From Anabaena sp. WA102 (lineage in GTDB: Bacteria > Cyanobacteriota > Cyanobacteriia > Cyanobacteriales > Nostocaceae), in contig NZ_CP011456.1 of the NCBI RefSeq assembly GCF_001277295.1, forward strand, positions 5,212,001-5,276,000: 64,000 nucleotides of DNA, in the 5' to 3' direction. The notes under the pieces are model-generated. The model saw only the letters and a list, made by a program, of their open reading frames with translations, had not been told where the DNA came from and searched no databases. This document shows, one piece after another, positions 1 to 9,500 of this stretch (position 1 is its first letter; every line of letters begins with the position of its first letter). A program made the translations under genes and the position numbers.

Positions 1-2383
1 CTTCACCAATTTGGCTTTCATAACCCATGGGTAATTTTTTGATAAATTCATCAGCACCAGCCATTTTTGCTGCGGCAATTACTTCTGATAAAGGTATTCC
101 TGGATGTCCTAAACTGATATTTTCTCGAATTGTTCCACCAAATAAAAATGTGTCTTGGTCAACTACACCAATTTGTTGTCGAAAAGAACGCAAGGAAAGA
201 CTAGTAATATCTTGTCCATCAATTAAAACTTTACCATCTGTGGGGGGATACAAGCCGAAAACTAATTTAGAAATGGTGGTTTTTCCTGAGCCACTGCGTC
301 CCACTAAAGCTACCATTTGTCCGGGTTTGATTTCAAAACTGAGGTTTTCTAATATATTAATATCGCTTTCTGGATGATAGCGAAATGTGACGTTTTCAAA
401 GCGAATATGCCCCTGAATTGCTGGTAAATTCTGCCGTGATTGATTTTGTAAATCCTCTTCTGGTTCTGTGTCTAAAACATCGTTAATTCTTTCGACTGCA
501 ATCACAACTTCTTGCAATTGATTCCATAAGACAATTAACCGTTGGAAGGGGCGAATAATATTACCCAGCAGCATATTAAATGCTACTAGTTGTCCCACAG
601 TTAACTGATTATGAATTACCAAATATGCCCCAAACCATAATAAAGCTGTGGTAGCTACTGCTTCAATTGTGTTACTGAAAATTTGTAAATTATTGCCGAT
701 AACTTGCCCGGAAAAGTTGGTTTTTATCTCTTTATTTAATAACTCTTCCCAATGCCATCTTACTGTTTGTTCTACTGCTGTAGCTTTGACAGTTCTCACA
801 CCAGTTAAAGCTTCTATTAAATAACTACTTTCCTTGGCAACTGCATTGAATATTTCTCTGGAAATCCTTTGTAAAAAGGGTGTGGCAATTAAGGCTAATA
901 AGGCAAAGGGTGGGACAATTATTAAAGCTAATAATGCCATTTTCCAACTGTACCAAAACATCAAGCCTACATAGATAAAGACAGTGAATAAATCTAGGAG
1001 AATTGATAATGCTTCACCCGATAAAAAGCGTTGAATTTTGCGGTTTTCCTGCACGCGAGAAATAATATCCCCCACATAACGAGTCTCGAAAAAACTCAGG
1101 GGTAAACGCAATGTATGACGAATAAAACCGACAATTAATGCTAAATCTATCCGATTAGCTATATGATCTAAAAGATATTGCCTTAAACCAGTCATAGCCA
1201 CCCGAAAAAGGCTAAAAATCAACAATCCTATTCCTACTGCTGTCAGGGTCAGTTCTGACCGTTGTACCACTACCCGATCTAAAATTAATTGGGTAAATAA
1301 GGGGGTAATTAAGCCAAATATCTGGATGAATATGGAAGCGATAAATACTTCCAACATGACTACAGAATGGGGTTTTATTAACTCAAAAAATTGCCAAAAA
1401 GGTGTAGATGTCTCTTTCGTTTCTTTGAGCATTGCTGTCGGTTGTAACAACAATGTATAACCAGTCCAGTCGTTGTTAAATTCCTCATGAGTGAGGGTGC
1501 GTTGACCAATAGCAGGGTCCGCCACAATTACATATTTAGCGGTAATTTCGTAGACCACTATGTAATGTTTGCCTTCCCAGTGAACAATAGCAGGTAATTT
1601 TTGCTTTCCTAACTGCTTTAAACTAGCTTTGACAGGTCTAGTGGCAAAACCTAGACTTTCTGCTGCTGTTAATAACCCCCGCAAGGATGCACCATTGCGG
1701 TCTACATTGGCAATATCACGCAAGCGATTTACACTAAAACGTTTCCCCCAATACCGGGACACCATGACTAGACAAGCTGCCCCGCAGTCAGAACCACTTT
1801 GTTGAGCAAAGAATGGATAGCGCCCCATTACCTTTTGCCATAAATGCCCCACCCGTTGTCTGGGACTGGGAAAATAGGCTTTACTAATTTTTGATTCTGA
1901 GGTCAAATAGGGGGTTGAATCTGAATTGTCGTTCTCTGGAGAGCTTGGTTTTATGGGTGTATAATCTGTGTTTCTCAGGAGTGAGTATGCTTTCTCCCAT
2001 AAATGTTCTCGAATTTGGGGATACTTGGCTATTAATGGCAATAGTAACTTTTCTGGCAAGAAGCATAACTGTAAATTTGCTGAAGCTCTGGCTGCATAAG
2101 GCTCAAATTTAGATTGGGGAAACAAAGTAAATTCACTGAAAGATTCTCCAGATTCTAGAGTAGTAATTAATTCCTCGTTATCATCTAATAGTCTGACTTT
2201 GCCCGTAATGATAATGTAAATGCCCGGTTCAACATTCTTTCCTGTCCAGAATTTGCCGACTTTAGGGTTGATAGATTGAAGTTCGGGAAGATAGTGATAA
2301 AATTCTTCTGCGGTTAGTGAATACCCCAATGTATTGTTGATTTGTTGCAGAGATACTAATTGAGCGGATATATTGTGCGCCAT
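1..2383 (-). CDS. Peptidase-containing ABC exporter with N-terminal cyclic-nucleotide-binding domain (3' end beyond window)
   Basis: The open frame runs from ATG at 2383 leftwards off the window edge, about 794 residues visible. Domains in order: a Crp-like cyclic-nucleotide-binding fold (about residues 45-150), a C39 peptidase (about 185-320, catalytic Cys in SGSDCGAAC, His in GKHYIVV), a six-helix ABC membrane domain (about 345-640) and an ATPase domain starting near 660 with Walker A GRSGSGKTT. Family knowledge: such proteins cleave a double-glycine leader and export peptides or proteins by type I secretion; the CNBD-C39-ABC order is that of cyanobacterial HetC-like exporters. The start was chosen because an in-frame TAA lies a few codons upstream. 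Its first 122 bases overlap the disrupted HTH gene. Substrate unknown. Confidence 0.88.
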   Translation of the reverse strand, partial: MAHNISAQLVSLQQINNTLGYSLTAEEFYHYLPELQSINPKVGKFWTGKNVEPGIYIIITGKVRLLDDNEELITTLESGESFSEFTLFPQSKFEPYAARASANLQLCFLPEKLLLPLIAKYPQIREHLWEKAYSLLRNTDYTPIKPSSPENDNSDSTPYLTSESKISKAYFPSPRQRVGHLWQKVMGRYPFFAQQSGSDCGAACLVMVSRYWGKRFSVNRLRDIANVDRNGASLRGLLTAAESLGFATRPVKASLKQLGKQKLPAIVHWEGKHYIVVYEITAKYVIVADPAIGQRTLTHEEFNNDWTGYTLLLQPTAMLKETKETSTPFWQFFELIKPHSVVMLEVFIASIFIQIFGLITPLFTQLILDRVVVQRSELTLTAVGIGLLIFSLFRVAMTGLRQYLLDHIANRIDLALIVGFIRHTLRLPLSFFETRYVGDIISRVQENRKIQRFLSGEALSILLDLFTVFIYVGLMFWYSWKMALLALIIVPPFALLALIATPFLQRISREIFNAVAKESSYLIEALTGVRTVKATAVEQTVRWHWEELLNKEIKTNFSGQVIGNNLQIFSNTIEAVATTALLWFGAYLVIHNQLTVGQLVAFNMLLGNIIRPFQRLIVLWNQLQEVVIAVERINDVLDTEPEEDLQNQSRQNLPAIQGHIRFENVTFRYHPESDINILENLSFEIKPGQMVALVGRSGSGKTTISKLVFGLYPPTDGKVLIDGQDITSLSLRSFRQQIGVVDQDTFLFGGTIRENISLGHPGIPLSEVIAAAKMAGADEFIKKLPMGYESQIGE

Positions 2384-2859
2384 AAATGTCTGAATCCTTT
2401 ACTGCTTTGTGAAAATTAATAGGTATAATTTCCGAGGAATCGGTGGTATTTGCTTTTTTGAGGTCAGCAATTGATATTTTGGGTTCTGTAGCTGATTTTG
2501 GGCTATTTTGTCCATCATGACTGGGTTTCGGTCGAGTGGATAAGCCCATTTGTTTGAGAAGTCGCTTAAAGTGGCGATCGCTCACTTCAAAGCCAAATTC
2601 TTCGCATAGATGTTTCTGTAACCAATTTAATGTCCAGTGTTGAGAACCATGACCATAATTACGAGGATTACTGCATAATAATTCTTTTAATCGTTGTAAA
2701 TATTCATTACTAACTAATTTAGGGCGACCAATCGGACAATCTTGCCATTGATGCGCTATTCCCTGACGAGCTATGTGTATCCAATGTCTAGCGGTTGCGG
2801 GACAACACCCCAAAATTTCACAAATTTCTGCTTGAGTTATCCCTTGGTCCGCTAACAAC

Positions 2860-4177
2860 CTTAACGGGTGACAAGGCGGCTAAAGAGCTTGTTTCATAAG
2901 GGATAGAGCCTGAAAGCCCCGTTGAAAAAAGAGGCGTTTATGAGGCTTGAGATTGATTAAATTCAGAGCTAAATCAGCCCATAATTCCATACCATAAATC
3001 CATAGTTGTCCGTAGAGAGCAAAGCTAAAATCACTTTGACGTGGGTACTTGTCCTGATGTTGTTGAATACGTCCGGCATAAGTCTCTATACCTAATTTTT
3101 TCATCCGTTGACCGTGCATAGTGGCTAAACTATAAGCAATGACAATCAATAATACTAAAGCTAAAAAGCGAGTTTCATTTACTTTAGTATCCTCTAAATT
3201 ATAACCACCAGTTTTACAATCCTTAAAGAATTGCTCAATTCCCCATCGACATCTATAGAGGCATAAAGTTTGTTGGAGAGTTGGTAGATTCGTCAAGATA
3301 TACCAAGGTTCTTTTGGTCCAGAGTTCCGATATTTTCTCTTCCAATAAACAGCGATATTAAATAAGCCTAATTCATCCCCTTTACCACATTTAACTTTTT
3401 CATAAAATCTCGACATTCCTGGCTTAAATCCTTGATTTTTAAGAACTTGATATTCTTGTTCAGGTTTTTCTTGAAAATAAAGGTTTTTCTTCTGGCGTAA
3501 AGCGAAGTAAACTCCTTGCTCATCAAGCCATTTAGCCAGTTTTGGACTATGAAATTCTCTGTCTGCTAACACCACAATTCGACATTTTTTTAACAACTTT
3601 ATTGCTGTCTTTATTAATCTTTTCTGTGTTTGTAAATTACTATTTCCGACATGATTTAATGTTTCCCAATATAGTGGTAGGGCATGAGTACCCCATACCA
3701 ATGTCACCATAAATATATTTCGCCCCTTCCACTGTGTTCTATCCAGTGCTACCATCCAATAACCATATTTTTGATACTGTTTTTTATGAAAATAACGGCG
3801 CTGTTCTCGATTCAGTTGTTTTGGTGTTAACGATTGTCTAATCCAATATTTTATCAATGGAAACCATAATAATTTTACGCAGAGTTTACCTATTCCTAAA
3901 AATCTTTGTAGATTACGTTTCCTGCTTTCATATTTAATTGGTTGGGGAAACAAGCTGGCCAATTTTGACAGTTTTACTTGGCGATGAGCCTGTATTAATA
4001 ACAACAATATCTCTAGTGTCAAATACTGCTGTTCACTCAAATGCTTTCGGAAAATTGTTTGATATGATTGTGGTAACATTTTTTGCTTCGGGGGCTTCTT
4101 TGTCCCTATTTTTTTACTCCCTTATTTTCTCAAATTATTGCCACATCTCATCTTCAACCGCCTTGTCACCCGTTAAG
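2860..4177 (-). mobile_element. IS4-family-like insertion sequence, copy 1 (1318 bp)
   Basis: The ends are perfect 20-bp terminal inverted repeats, CTTAACGGGTGACAAGGCGG. The element carries one transposase gene and is flanked by a 20-bp direct repeat, TCCCTTGGTCCGCTAACAAC, at 2840-2859 and 4178-4197. A second copy of the same 1318-bp length with an identical transposase lies at 41491-42808, so transposition is recent. Family assignment rests on the transposase. Confidence 0.93.
2880..4079 (-). CDS. IS4-like DDE transposase (copy 1)
   Basis: This 399-residue transposase shows the DDE triad in the IS4 pattern: first Asp in MVALDRTQW (about residue 113), second Asp in VVLADREF (about 173), and the Glu in the Y-R-E-K signature YRCRWGIEQFFKD (about 285). 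It catalyses cut-and-paste transposition of its IS. It nearly fills the element; the stop lies about 20 bases from the left inverted repeat. The protein is identical to that of the second copy at 41511-42710, showing both copies are young and probably active. Confidence 0.93.
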   Translation of the reverse strand: MLPQSYQTIFRKHLSEQQYLTLEILLLLIQAHRQVKLSKLASLFPQPIKYESRKRNLQRFLGIGKLCVKLLWFPLIKYWIRQSLTPKQLNREQRRYFHKKQYQKYGYWMVALDRTQWKGRNIFMVTLVWGTHALPLYWETLNHVGNSNLQTQKRLIKTAIKLLKKCRIVVLADREFHSPKLAKWLDEQGVYFALRQKKNLYFQEKPEQEYQVLKNQGFKPGMSRFYEKVKCGKGDELGLFNIAVYWKRKYRNSGPKEPWYILTNLPTLQQTLCLYRCRWGIEQFFKDCKTGGYNLEDTKVNETRFLALVLLIVIAYSLATMHGQRMKKLGIETYAGRIQQHQDKYPRQSDFSFALYGQLWIYGMELWADLALNLINLKPHKRLFFQRGFQALSLMKQAL

Positions 4178-4379
4178 TCCCTTGGTCCGCTAACAACATA
4201 ATTTGAATCCGTTGCCGCTGGCATTGAGAGCAATTCTCTTGTAATGATTTTAACAGCATTTGTCGCTGAAAATCTGTTAACAAGTTACTTGAAGAATTGC
4301 TCCCCGCTCTATTACTACTTGTCCATTGATATGTATACATAAATGGTTCAATATCGTAAAAATCAAACTCCGCAAGCAT

Positions 4380-4782
4380 CCTAGTTCCCTCTTAATGAGA
4401 ACTTGGTCTTATGTCTTAGTGTAACTGATACATTATAATACTAATGCTATCTTAATAGAACCCACCTTCCGCTTGTTGCTGACAATGGATTTTAATACCA
4501 TTTTTGGTAATTCATAGCGGCTCTTGTGTCTTTTTTCTACTGAGAATCTCATGTATTAATAAGCTAAGGATTTTACTAGGGTATTGACATCTGGAAATTT
4601 TATGCTATTGTCAAGATATACAATCTGGAAGTTTTCATATCTAAAAATTAGCGTTGCGGAAGGAAAGAATTTTTTGCACGCAGAGACGCAGAGGCGCAAA
4701 GAGTATAAAGTTTTATTTTCTGAATTTTATTGACTATGTTTTGTGATATAGTAATCACGACTTGACAAGTAATACCAGTTAA
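4380..4782. other. Intergenic region with no gene
   Basis: Between the disrupted HTH gene and the HEARO-like RNA I see no credible coding frame. It must contain the HTH gene's promoter. A degenerate CGCAGAGACGCAGAGGCGC-type short repeat, widespread in spacers of this window, sits at about 4678-4700. Confidence 0.5.
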
Positions 4783-5023
4783 CGTCAGTAACCCAGCCTT
4801 AAAGGGACTGGGCTTGCAAGAGTAATCAAGCAAGCCGTACTGACCAGACCACCCTGAGTTTACTCTCATGGTAGCCGTTATTTGAGTCACGACACCCTGG
4901 AATGCGAAGCCAGTTCCCTGCTCTGTCGCTTGTGATTAAACAGTTCTAAGGTCACTGGAACAGTGTTGCAAGCTTAACAAGCTCTTATAACAGGTCGAGG
5001 CTAACATTACCCCAGAAATGGGA
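4783..5023 (-). ncRNA. HEARO-like (IscB omega RNA-like) structured RNA, no ORF
   Basis: This about 240-nt stretch resembles the one at 19464-19697. Both begin with CCCATTTCTGGGGTAATG, share a central block (GAGCAGGGAAC, then CGCAT) and end in a hairpin of the form CAAGCCC-loop-GGGT followed by TGAC. The central GGAACT and GCAT elements recall the published IscB omega RNA scaffold, and a guide would be the bases just 5' of 5023 on this strand. No IscB frame follows, so it would be an ORF-less HEARO. The class name is my recollection of family features, not a covariance-model hit. Confidence 0.5.
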
Positions 5024-5070
5024 GTTGGTTTCCAGATTCCAATCAAAAATCTGGTTTCAATTTTAATATC

Positions 5071-5145
5071 CACAGCGGTTAAAACCGCTCGTGTCGTTTC
5101 CCTCTCAGGGAGCCAAGCCACGCTCGTTTCCCACTTACCGGGTAT
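5071..5145 (+). repeat. IS200/605-type palindromic end, solo copy P1
   Basis: The element contains the stem AGCGGTTAAAACCGCT, then CGTGTCG, a degenerate version of the CTCAGGG/CTGAG hairpin seen at the tnpB element ends, and CCACTTACCG. It abuts the WD40 gene start at 5150. Related copies are at 17971-18015, 19929-20006, 46100-46155 and 50105-50172. Confidence 0.6.
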
Positions 5146-5149
5146 TCTT

Positions 5150-7213
5150 ATGAATAATCGTCAGTTGCTAGAAGTTAGCGAGTATGTATGTTTGTTTGGG
5201 ATTATCAGTATTGGAATAGTAGCGACAGTGACGCAACAGGTGGTTTATGCGGTTATTCCCCTGAGTTTAAGTGTAGCTTTAAATTTAGTTAATCGTCCTA
5301 AGTTTAATTATTCCCAATCACAAATTGAGCAATTACAAACAAGTTTGCAAAATATCCCTGAAGAATTTTACCAAGTTGAAAAAACCATGAATACCTCTAA
5401 TCAACGTTTAGAACAAATCGAAGATTGGAGACAACAACTCAGCCAAATTATTGACCAAACTATTGAAAGTGCTATTAATGAACGTTTGGGAAAACTTGAA
5501 GTTTACAAACAGGAAATTAGTCAAGTTATTGACCAGGAAGTTCAAATATCAATGCAAATTGTCAATAATCGGTTACAGCAATTAGATATTTCTCTAGAAA
5601 GTTTAAATTCTACTGTTGATAAAGATGAATATTTGAGAAATATTGCAGAATTGAAAACTGAATTATCACAAATTAATCAACAGCTACAAGTCTTTAATTC
5701 TCGATTTGCAGAAATTGAAACTTCTATCAAAAATGGCAATGAAAGCAATCAACAGCAATTAGCAGAATTACGTGACAGTCAAGAAAATCAAAGTCAGGAA
5801 TTTACTCAGATTCATCAACAAATCGAAGTTGTTAATTCTCGATTTGCAGAAATTGATAATTCAACCCAGAAATTGCATCAGACAATTTTAGAACAAAACC
5901 AATCAATAGGTGAGATTAAAGAAACTCAAAAAAGTGAAATTTCCAAAAATAATGACATCCTTGATTCTATTAACCAACGGTTGACAGATGGATTAACAGA
6001 ATTAGATAGTTTATTCACAGCTTTGGTACAACCGTTACAGGTTGAAAATAAATCAAATTCGCAAACAAATTCAATACCGGAAACAGCAAGTCAAGAAAGA
6101 GAAGGAATTCCCACAATTAATAAATTAGATTCTATTAGCAATTCTATTAACAAATCGTTGAAAACATTAGATGTATTGACGGAATTAAATACTTGGTTTA
6201 ACCCGTCACAGTTAGCAAATGAATCAAGTATAAAAGAATCAGATAATTATCAAGAAACACTAGAAGTAATTCCTACCACATCTTCATCAAATGACAATAC
6301 CGAAAAATTAGTATTTATTGGTACTCTTAAAGGACATAAAAATAAAGTTCTCTCTGTCGCTTTTAGTCCAGATGGGAGATTTTTAGCAAGTGGTAGTGAT
6401 GATACAATAATTAAATTGTGGGATTTAGCAACTCAGCAACATCGCACCTTTGAAGGACATGGGGAATATTCTTGGTCTAGAGGGATTAATTCTCTAGCTT
6501 TTAGTCCAGATGGTAAATTTTTAGTAAGTGGCAGTGATGATACAATAATTAAATTATGGGATGTAAATCTAGGAATAGAAGTTTTCACTTTTACAGGACA
6601 TGAAGAAAGAGTTAATGCTGTCTCATTTAGTCCCTTGGGAAAAATTTTAGCAAGTGGGAGTAAGGACAAAACAGTTAAAATGTGGTCATTAAAAACAGGA
6701 AAAGAAATTTACTCTTTCAAAAGTCATACCGATGATGTTTTATCTGTAACTTTTAGTCCCGACGGTAAACTATTAGCTAGTAGTGCAGGTGGTAATGATA
6801 AAAGTATCAAGATTTTACAATTAGCTGAAAATAAAGTGAAAACATTAACAGGACATTCTGATTGGTTTGGAGGGATTACTTCTCTAGCATTTAGTCCCGA
6901 CGGAAAAACTTTAATTAGTGGTAGTCAAGACAAAACTATTAAACTTTGGAATCTAGAAACTAGTCAAGAAGTTAAAACTTTATCAGGACATTCTGATCAT
7001 ATTTGTTCCGTTGCATATAGTCCCAATGGACAAAATTTTGCGAGCGCTAGTAAAGATAAAACAGTGAAATTATGGTCAGTCGCTAGTGGAGAAGAAATTT
7101 CTAGTGTCAAATGTACTGATTCTGTAATTTACTCAATTGCTTTCAGTCCAGATGGTAAAATATTAGCTGCTGGAAGTGGAGATACAACCATTACTCTGTT
7201 TCCCATAGCATAA
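5150..7213 (+). CDS. Membrane-anchored coiled-coil protein with seven WD40 repeats
   Basis: This protein is 687 residues from ATG 5150. Two hydrophobic segments near residues 10-45 (VCLFGIISIGIVATV and VVYAVIPLSLSVALNL) suggest a membrane hairpin. A long Gln/Glu-rich coiled coil follows (about 55-330) with an internal duplication around VNSRFAEID. Seven WD40 repeats fill about 385-687, enough for one closed propeller, each with the VAFSPDG and KLWD pattern. Such proteins are scaffolds in filamentous cyanobacteria; the partner is unknown. A longer in-frame start at 5018 was rejected because it would translate the palindromic element just upstream. The last repeat is atypical, ending TITLFPIA. 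Confidence 0.9.
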   Translation: MNNRQLLEVSEYVCLFGIISIGIVATVTQQVVYAVIPLSLSVALNLVNRPKFNYSQSQIEQLQTSLQNIPEEFYQVEKTMNTSNQRLEQIEDWRQQLSQIIDQTIESAINERLGKLEVYKQEISQVIDQEVQISMQIVNNRLQQLDISLESLNSTVDKDEYLRNIAELKTELSQINQQLQVFNSRFAEIETSIKNGNESNQQQLAELRDSQENQSQEFTQIHQQIEVVNSRFAEIDNSTQKLHQTILEQNQSIGEIKETQKSEISKNNDILDSINQRLTDGLTELDSLFTALVQPLQVENKSNSQTNSIPETASQEREGIPTINKLDSISNSINKSLKTLDVLTELNTWFNPSQLANESSIKESDNYQETLEVIPTTSSSNDNTEKLVFIGTLKGHKNKVLSVAFSPDGRFLASGSDDTIIKLWDLATQQHRTFEGHGEYSWSRGINSLAFSPDGKFLVSGSDDTIIKLWDVNLGIEVFTFTGHEERVNAVSFSPLGKILASGSKDKTVKMWSLKTGKEIYSFKSHTDDVLSVTFSPDGKLLASSAGGNDKSIKILQLAENKVKTLTGHSDWFGGITSLAFSPDGKTLISGSQDKTIKLWNLETSQEVKTLSGHSDHICSVAYSPNGQNFASASKDKTVKLWSVASGEEISSVKCTDSVIYSIAFSPDGKILAAGSGDTTITLFPIA

Positions 7214-7271
7214 ATTTGATTCTACAGGTAGGGTAAAGCCTGAGCTAAACCCTTACACCTCTAGGTTTTGA

Positions 7272-7380
7272 GCGTTGCTAATAGCCATATTGAAGTAGAA
7301 AAAAGGAAAATTAAAAATCTTCACCTTTGCGCCTTTGCGCCTTTGCGTGAGACTAATTCATACATTCATTCACCAACGCC
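7272..7380. repeat. MITE-like repeat, family A copy 1
   Basis: About 109 bp bounded by GCGTTGCT and its inverse, ending CACCAACGCC; the interior has the TTTGCGCCTTTGCG motif. Better preserved copies with ends GGCGTTGCTGA/TCAGCAACGCC are at 19716-19827 and 33837-33948. It lies just upstream of recN. Confidence 0.6.
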
Positions 7381-7426
7381 ATAATCAATAAAACCGGGGA
7401 AATCTGCAATAGTAAGGATTATTTAA

Positions 7427-9157
7427 ATGCTGCTATATTTAAGAATTGAAAATTTTGCCTTAATTGATCATCTGGAATTGGATTTTGGTGTAGGTTTAAA
7501 TGTATTAACAGGGGAAACCGGCGCAGGAAAATCAATCATATTAGATGCCATTGATGCCGTTTTGGGTGGTAAAGTCTCTAGTCGGGTGATTAGAACTGGC
7601 ACAAATCGCGCTATCGTGGAGGCGACTTTTAGCGTTACTCCGCCCCTAGCAGCTTGGTTGAGTGAACAAGAAATTGATTTAACCGATGATCATGCTGTGA
7701 TTATTAGTCGGGAAATTGCCACCACTACTAGTAATATCCGCAGTAGATCAAGAGTAAATGGAGTGCTGGTAAATCGCCCCTTAATGGCAGGATTACGAGA
7801 CAGTTTAGTAGAAATTACAGCACAAGGACAAACGGTACAGGTGGGACAATCTGCCCAAGTTCGAGATTGGTTAGATTTATATGGTGGTGATGCTTTATTG
7901 CACAAACGCCAAAATGTTGCCGCTGCTTTTATTCTATATCAACAAGCCCGGCAAGCACTGGAAAAACGCCGGACATCAGAACGGGAACGGCTGCAACAAT
8001 TGGATTTACTCACCTATCAAGTGCAAGAATTGGGTGCGGCTAATCTTGATGATGCCCAGGAAATGGAACAATTAAATCAAGAACGGGACCGCCTCAATCA
8101 TGTTGTGGATTTACAACAAATGAGTTACAAAGTTTATCAGGCTTTGTATCAAGATGATCAGGAAACTCGCACTGCTGCTGATTTATTAGCCGATGGAGAG
8201 ATGACATTAACTCACATGGTGGAGTATGATCCTCAATTACAATCTCTCTTGGAATTGGTGCGAGATGCAGTGGCAGCGGTAATGGAAGTGGGGAGACAAA
8301 TTAGTATTTATGGAGAAGGGTTAGAAGCAGATCCGCAACGGTTGGAAGAGGTGGATGAACGGATACGGGAATTAAAACAAATTTGTCGCAAATATGGACC
8401 TACTTTAACGGAAGCGATCGCTTATTATGAACGTATTCAAACTGAATTAGCTGAATTAAATAATAGCGAACAATCTATCGAAACTTTAGAACAACAAGAA
8501 CAATTATCTTTACAAGCACTCCAGCAAGTTAGCCACCAATTAACCCAATTACGTCGTCAAACTGCGGCTAATTTAGAATCTCGGTTATTAGCTGAACTCA
8601 AGCCGTTAGCAATGGATAAGGTGAAATTTCAAGTAGAAATCGTCCCCATTTCTCCCGCAGCTACAGGTGCAGATAAAATTACCTTTATGTTTAGTCCTAA
8701 CCCCGGTGAACCTATCCAACCATTAACAGAAATTGCTTCTGGTGGAGAAATGAGCCGTTTCTTACTAGCTTTAAAAGCTTGTTTTAATCAAGGAAATGAA
8801 GTAGGAACAATGATATTTGATGAAATTGATGTGGGGGTTTCTGGTAGGGTTGCCCAAGCCATAGCAGAGAAATTGCACCAACTTAGTCAAGGACATCAAG
8901 TATTATGTGTAACTCATCAGCCTCTAGTTGCAGCAATGGCAGATCGTCATTTTCGCGTTGATAAATTAGTGATTAATAAAGCTAGAAATAGTAATGATGA
9001 ACAGCGGACTGTGGTGAGAGTGACAAGTTTGGATAATTTAACTACCCGACGGGAAGAATTAGCACAGTTAGCCGGTGGTAAATCAGCAAATGAAGCAATT
9101 TCTTTTGCTGAATCTTTATTATTACAAGCTGCTAATCATCGGGAAAAGGGAAAATAG
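7427..9157 (+). CDS. recN: DNA repair protein RecN
   Basis: RecN is an SMC-like ATPase that acts at double-strand breaks during recombinational repair. The 576-residue length fits the family. The N-terminus begins MLLYLRIENFALIDHLELDF with Walker A GETGAGKS near residue 29. A long coiled-coil middle is followed by the ABC signature ASGGEMSRF and Walker B MIFDEIDVGVSG. All ATPase motifs are intact. It stands alone between a MITE and a repeat-rich spacer. HIP1 GCGATCGC occurs inside the gene. Confidence 0.97.
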   Translation: MLLYLRIENFALIDHLELDFGVGLNVLTGETGAGKSIILDAIDAVLGGKVSSRVIRTGTNRAIVEATFSVTPPLAAWLSEQEIDLTDDHAVIISREIATTTSNIRSRSRVNGVLVNRPLMAGLRDSLVEITAQGQTVQVGQSAQVRDWLDLYGGDALLHKRQNVAAAFILYQQARQALEKRRTSERERLQQLDLLTYQVQELGAANLDDAQEMEQLNQERDRLNHVVDLQQMSYKVYQALYQDDQETRTAADLLADGEMTLTHMVEYDPQLQSLLELVRDAVAAVMEVGRQISIYGEGLEADPQRLEEVDERIRELKQICRKYGPTLTEAIAYYERIQTELAELNNSEQSIETLEQQEQLSLQALQQVSHQLTQLRRQTAANLESRLLAELKPLAMDKVKFQVEIVPISPAATGADKITFMFSPNPGEPIQPLTEIASGGEMSRFLLALKACFNQGNEVGTMIFDEIDVGVSGRVAQAIAEKLHQLSQGHQVLCVTHQPLVAAMADRHFRVDKLVINKARNSNDEQRTVVRVTSLDNLTTRREELAQLAGGKSANEAISFAESLLLQAANHREKGK

Positions 9158-9335
9158 ATGGTGAAATTGTCAGAAGTGGCTAACGCCACGCTTCGCTATC
9201 AGGATGTCCAGGATGTTTTATGAGATAATAGGAATAAAGACACTGTGAACACACAATAAATTATATTTTCCAAGAATATTACTATGTATCAAACTGATCC
9301 GCCCCGTTCTCCCCAAGAAGTGTTACCAACAACTA

Positions 9336-9435
9336 ACCACAGAGGACACAGAGGACACAGAGAAAAAATATCAGTTATCTTTGTGTGGGAAGGGAGTATT
9401 TTTCTCGTTCATCTAATTAATTATGTCAGAATTGG
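9336..9435 (+). repeat. Dispersed about 100-bp repeat, family G copy 1
   Basis: The block starting at ACCACAGAGGACACAGAGG and ending near TCAGAATTGG recurs in inverted orientation at 33600-33699 with only a few differences, including the unique middle TATCAGTTATCTTTGTGTGG. No target duplication could be identified. Confidence 0.65.
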
Positions 9436-9458
9436 GGCAGCTTTCATCAGCAAATAAA

Positions 9459-9500
9459 ATCCTGTAAATCCTTTAATCTTGGATATCCTGATTCTGACAA
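9459..9500 (-). repeat. 40-bp dispersed repeat, family F
   Basis: On the minus strand the core is GAATCAGGATATCCAAGATT then GGATTTACAGGATT. Similar copies are at 27321-27358, 32551-32590 and 33537-33577 (plus) and 32207-32246, 33979-34020 and 34053-34080 (minus). Confidence 0.65.

Larger units (their letters stand above)
2262..4379 (-). pseudogene. Helix-turn-helix protein gene split by an IS4-like insertion
   Basis: The two halves lie at 4379-4198 and 2839-2262, separated by the IS and its duplicated target. Removing the IS and one copy of the 20-bp repeat leaves 780 bases, exactly 260 codons, restoring a 259-residue frame. The joined protein has a HTH_23-like helix-turn-helix (TQAEICEILGCCPATARHW) and a following winged-helix segment (WTLNWLQKHLCEEFGF), the kind of DNA-binding half found in transposases and transposase-derived regulators, with no DDE catalytic domain. 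Its last 40 residues are read from the start of the ABC exporter gene in another frame. A regulatory role toward the exporter is only inference from position. Confidence 0.75.

Noticed and set aside
27..377. 116-codon plus-strand ORF at the left edge
   Set aside because: Antisense shadow of the ABC transporter ATPase domain.
5018..5149. Extended N-terminus for the WD40 protein
   Set aside because: The extra 44 residues would be translated from the palindromic element P1; ATG 5150 gives a sensible membrane N-terminus.
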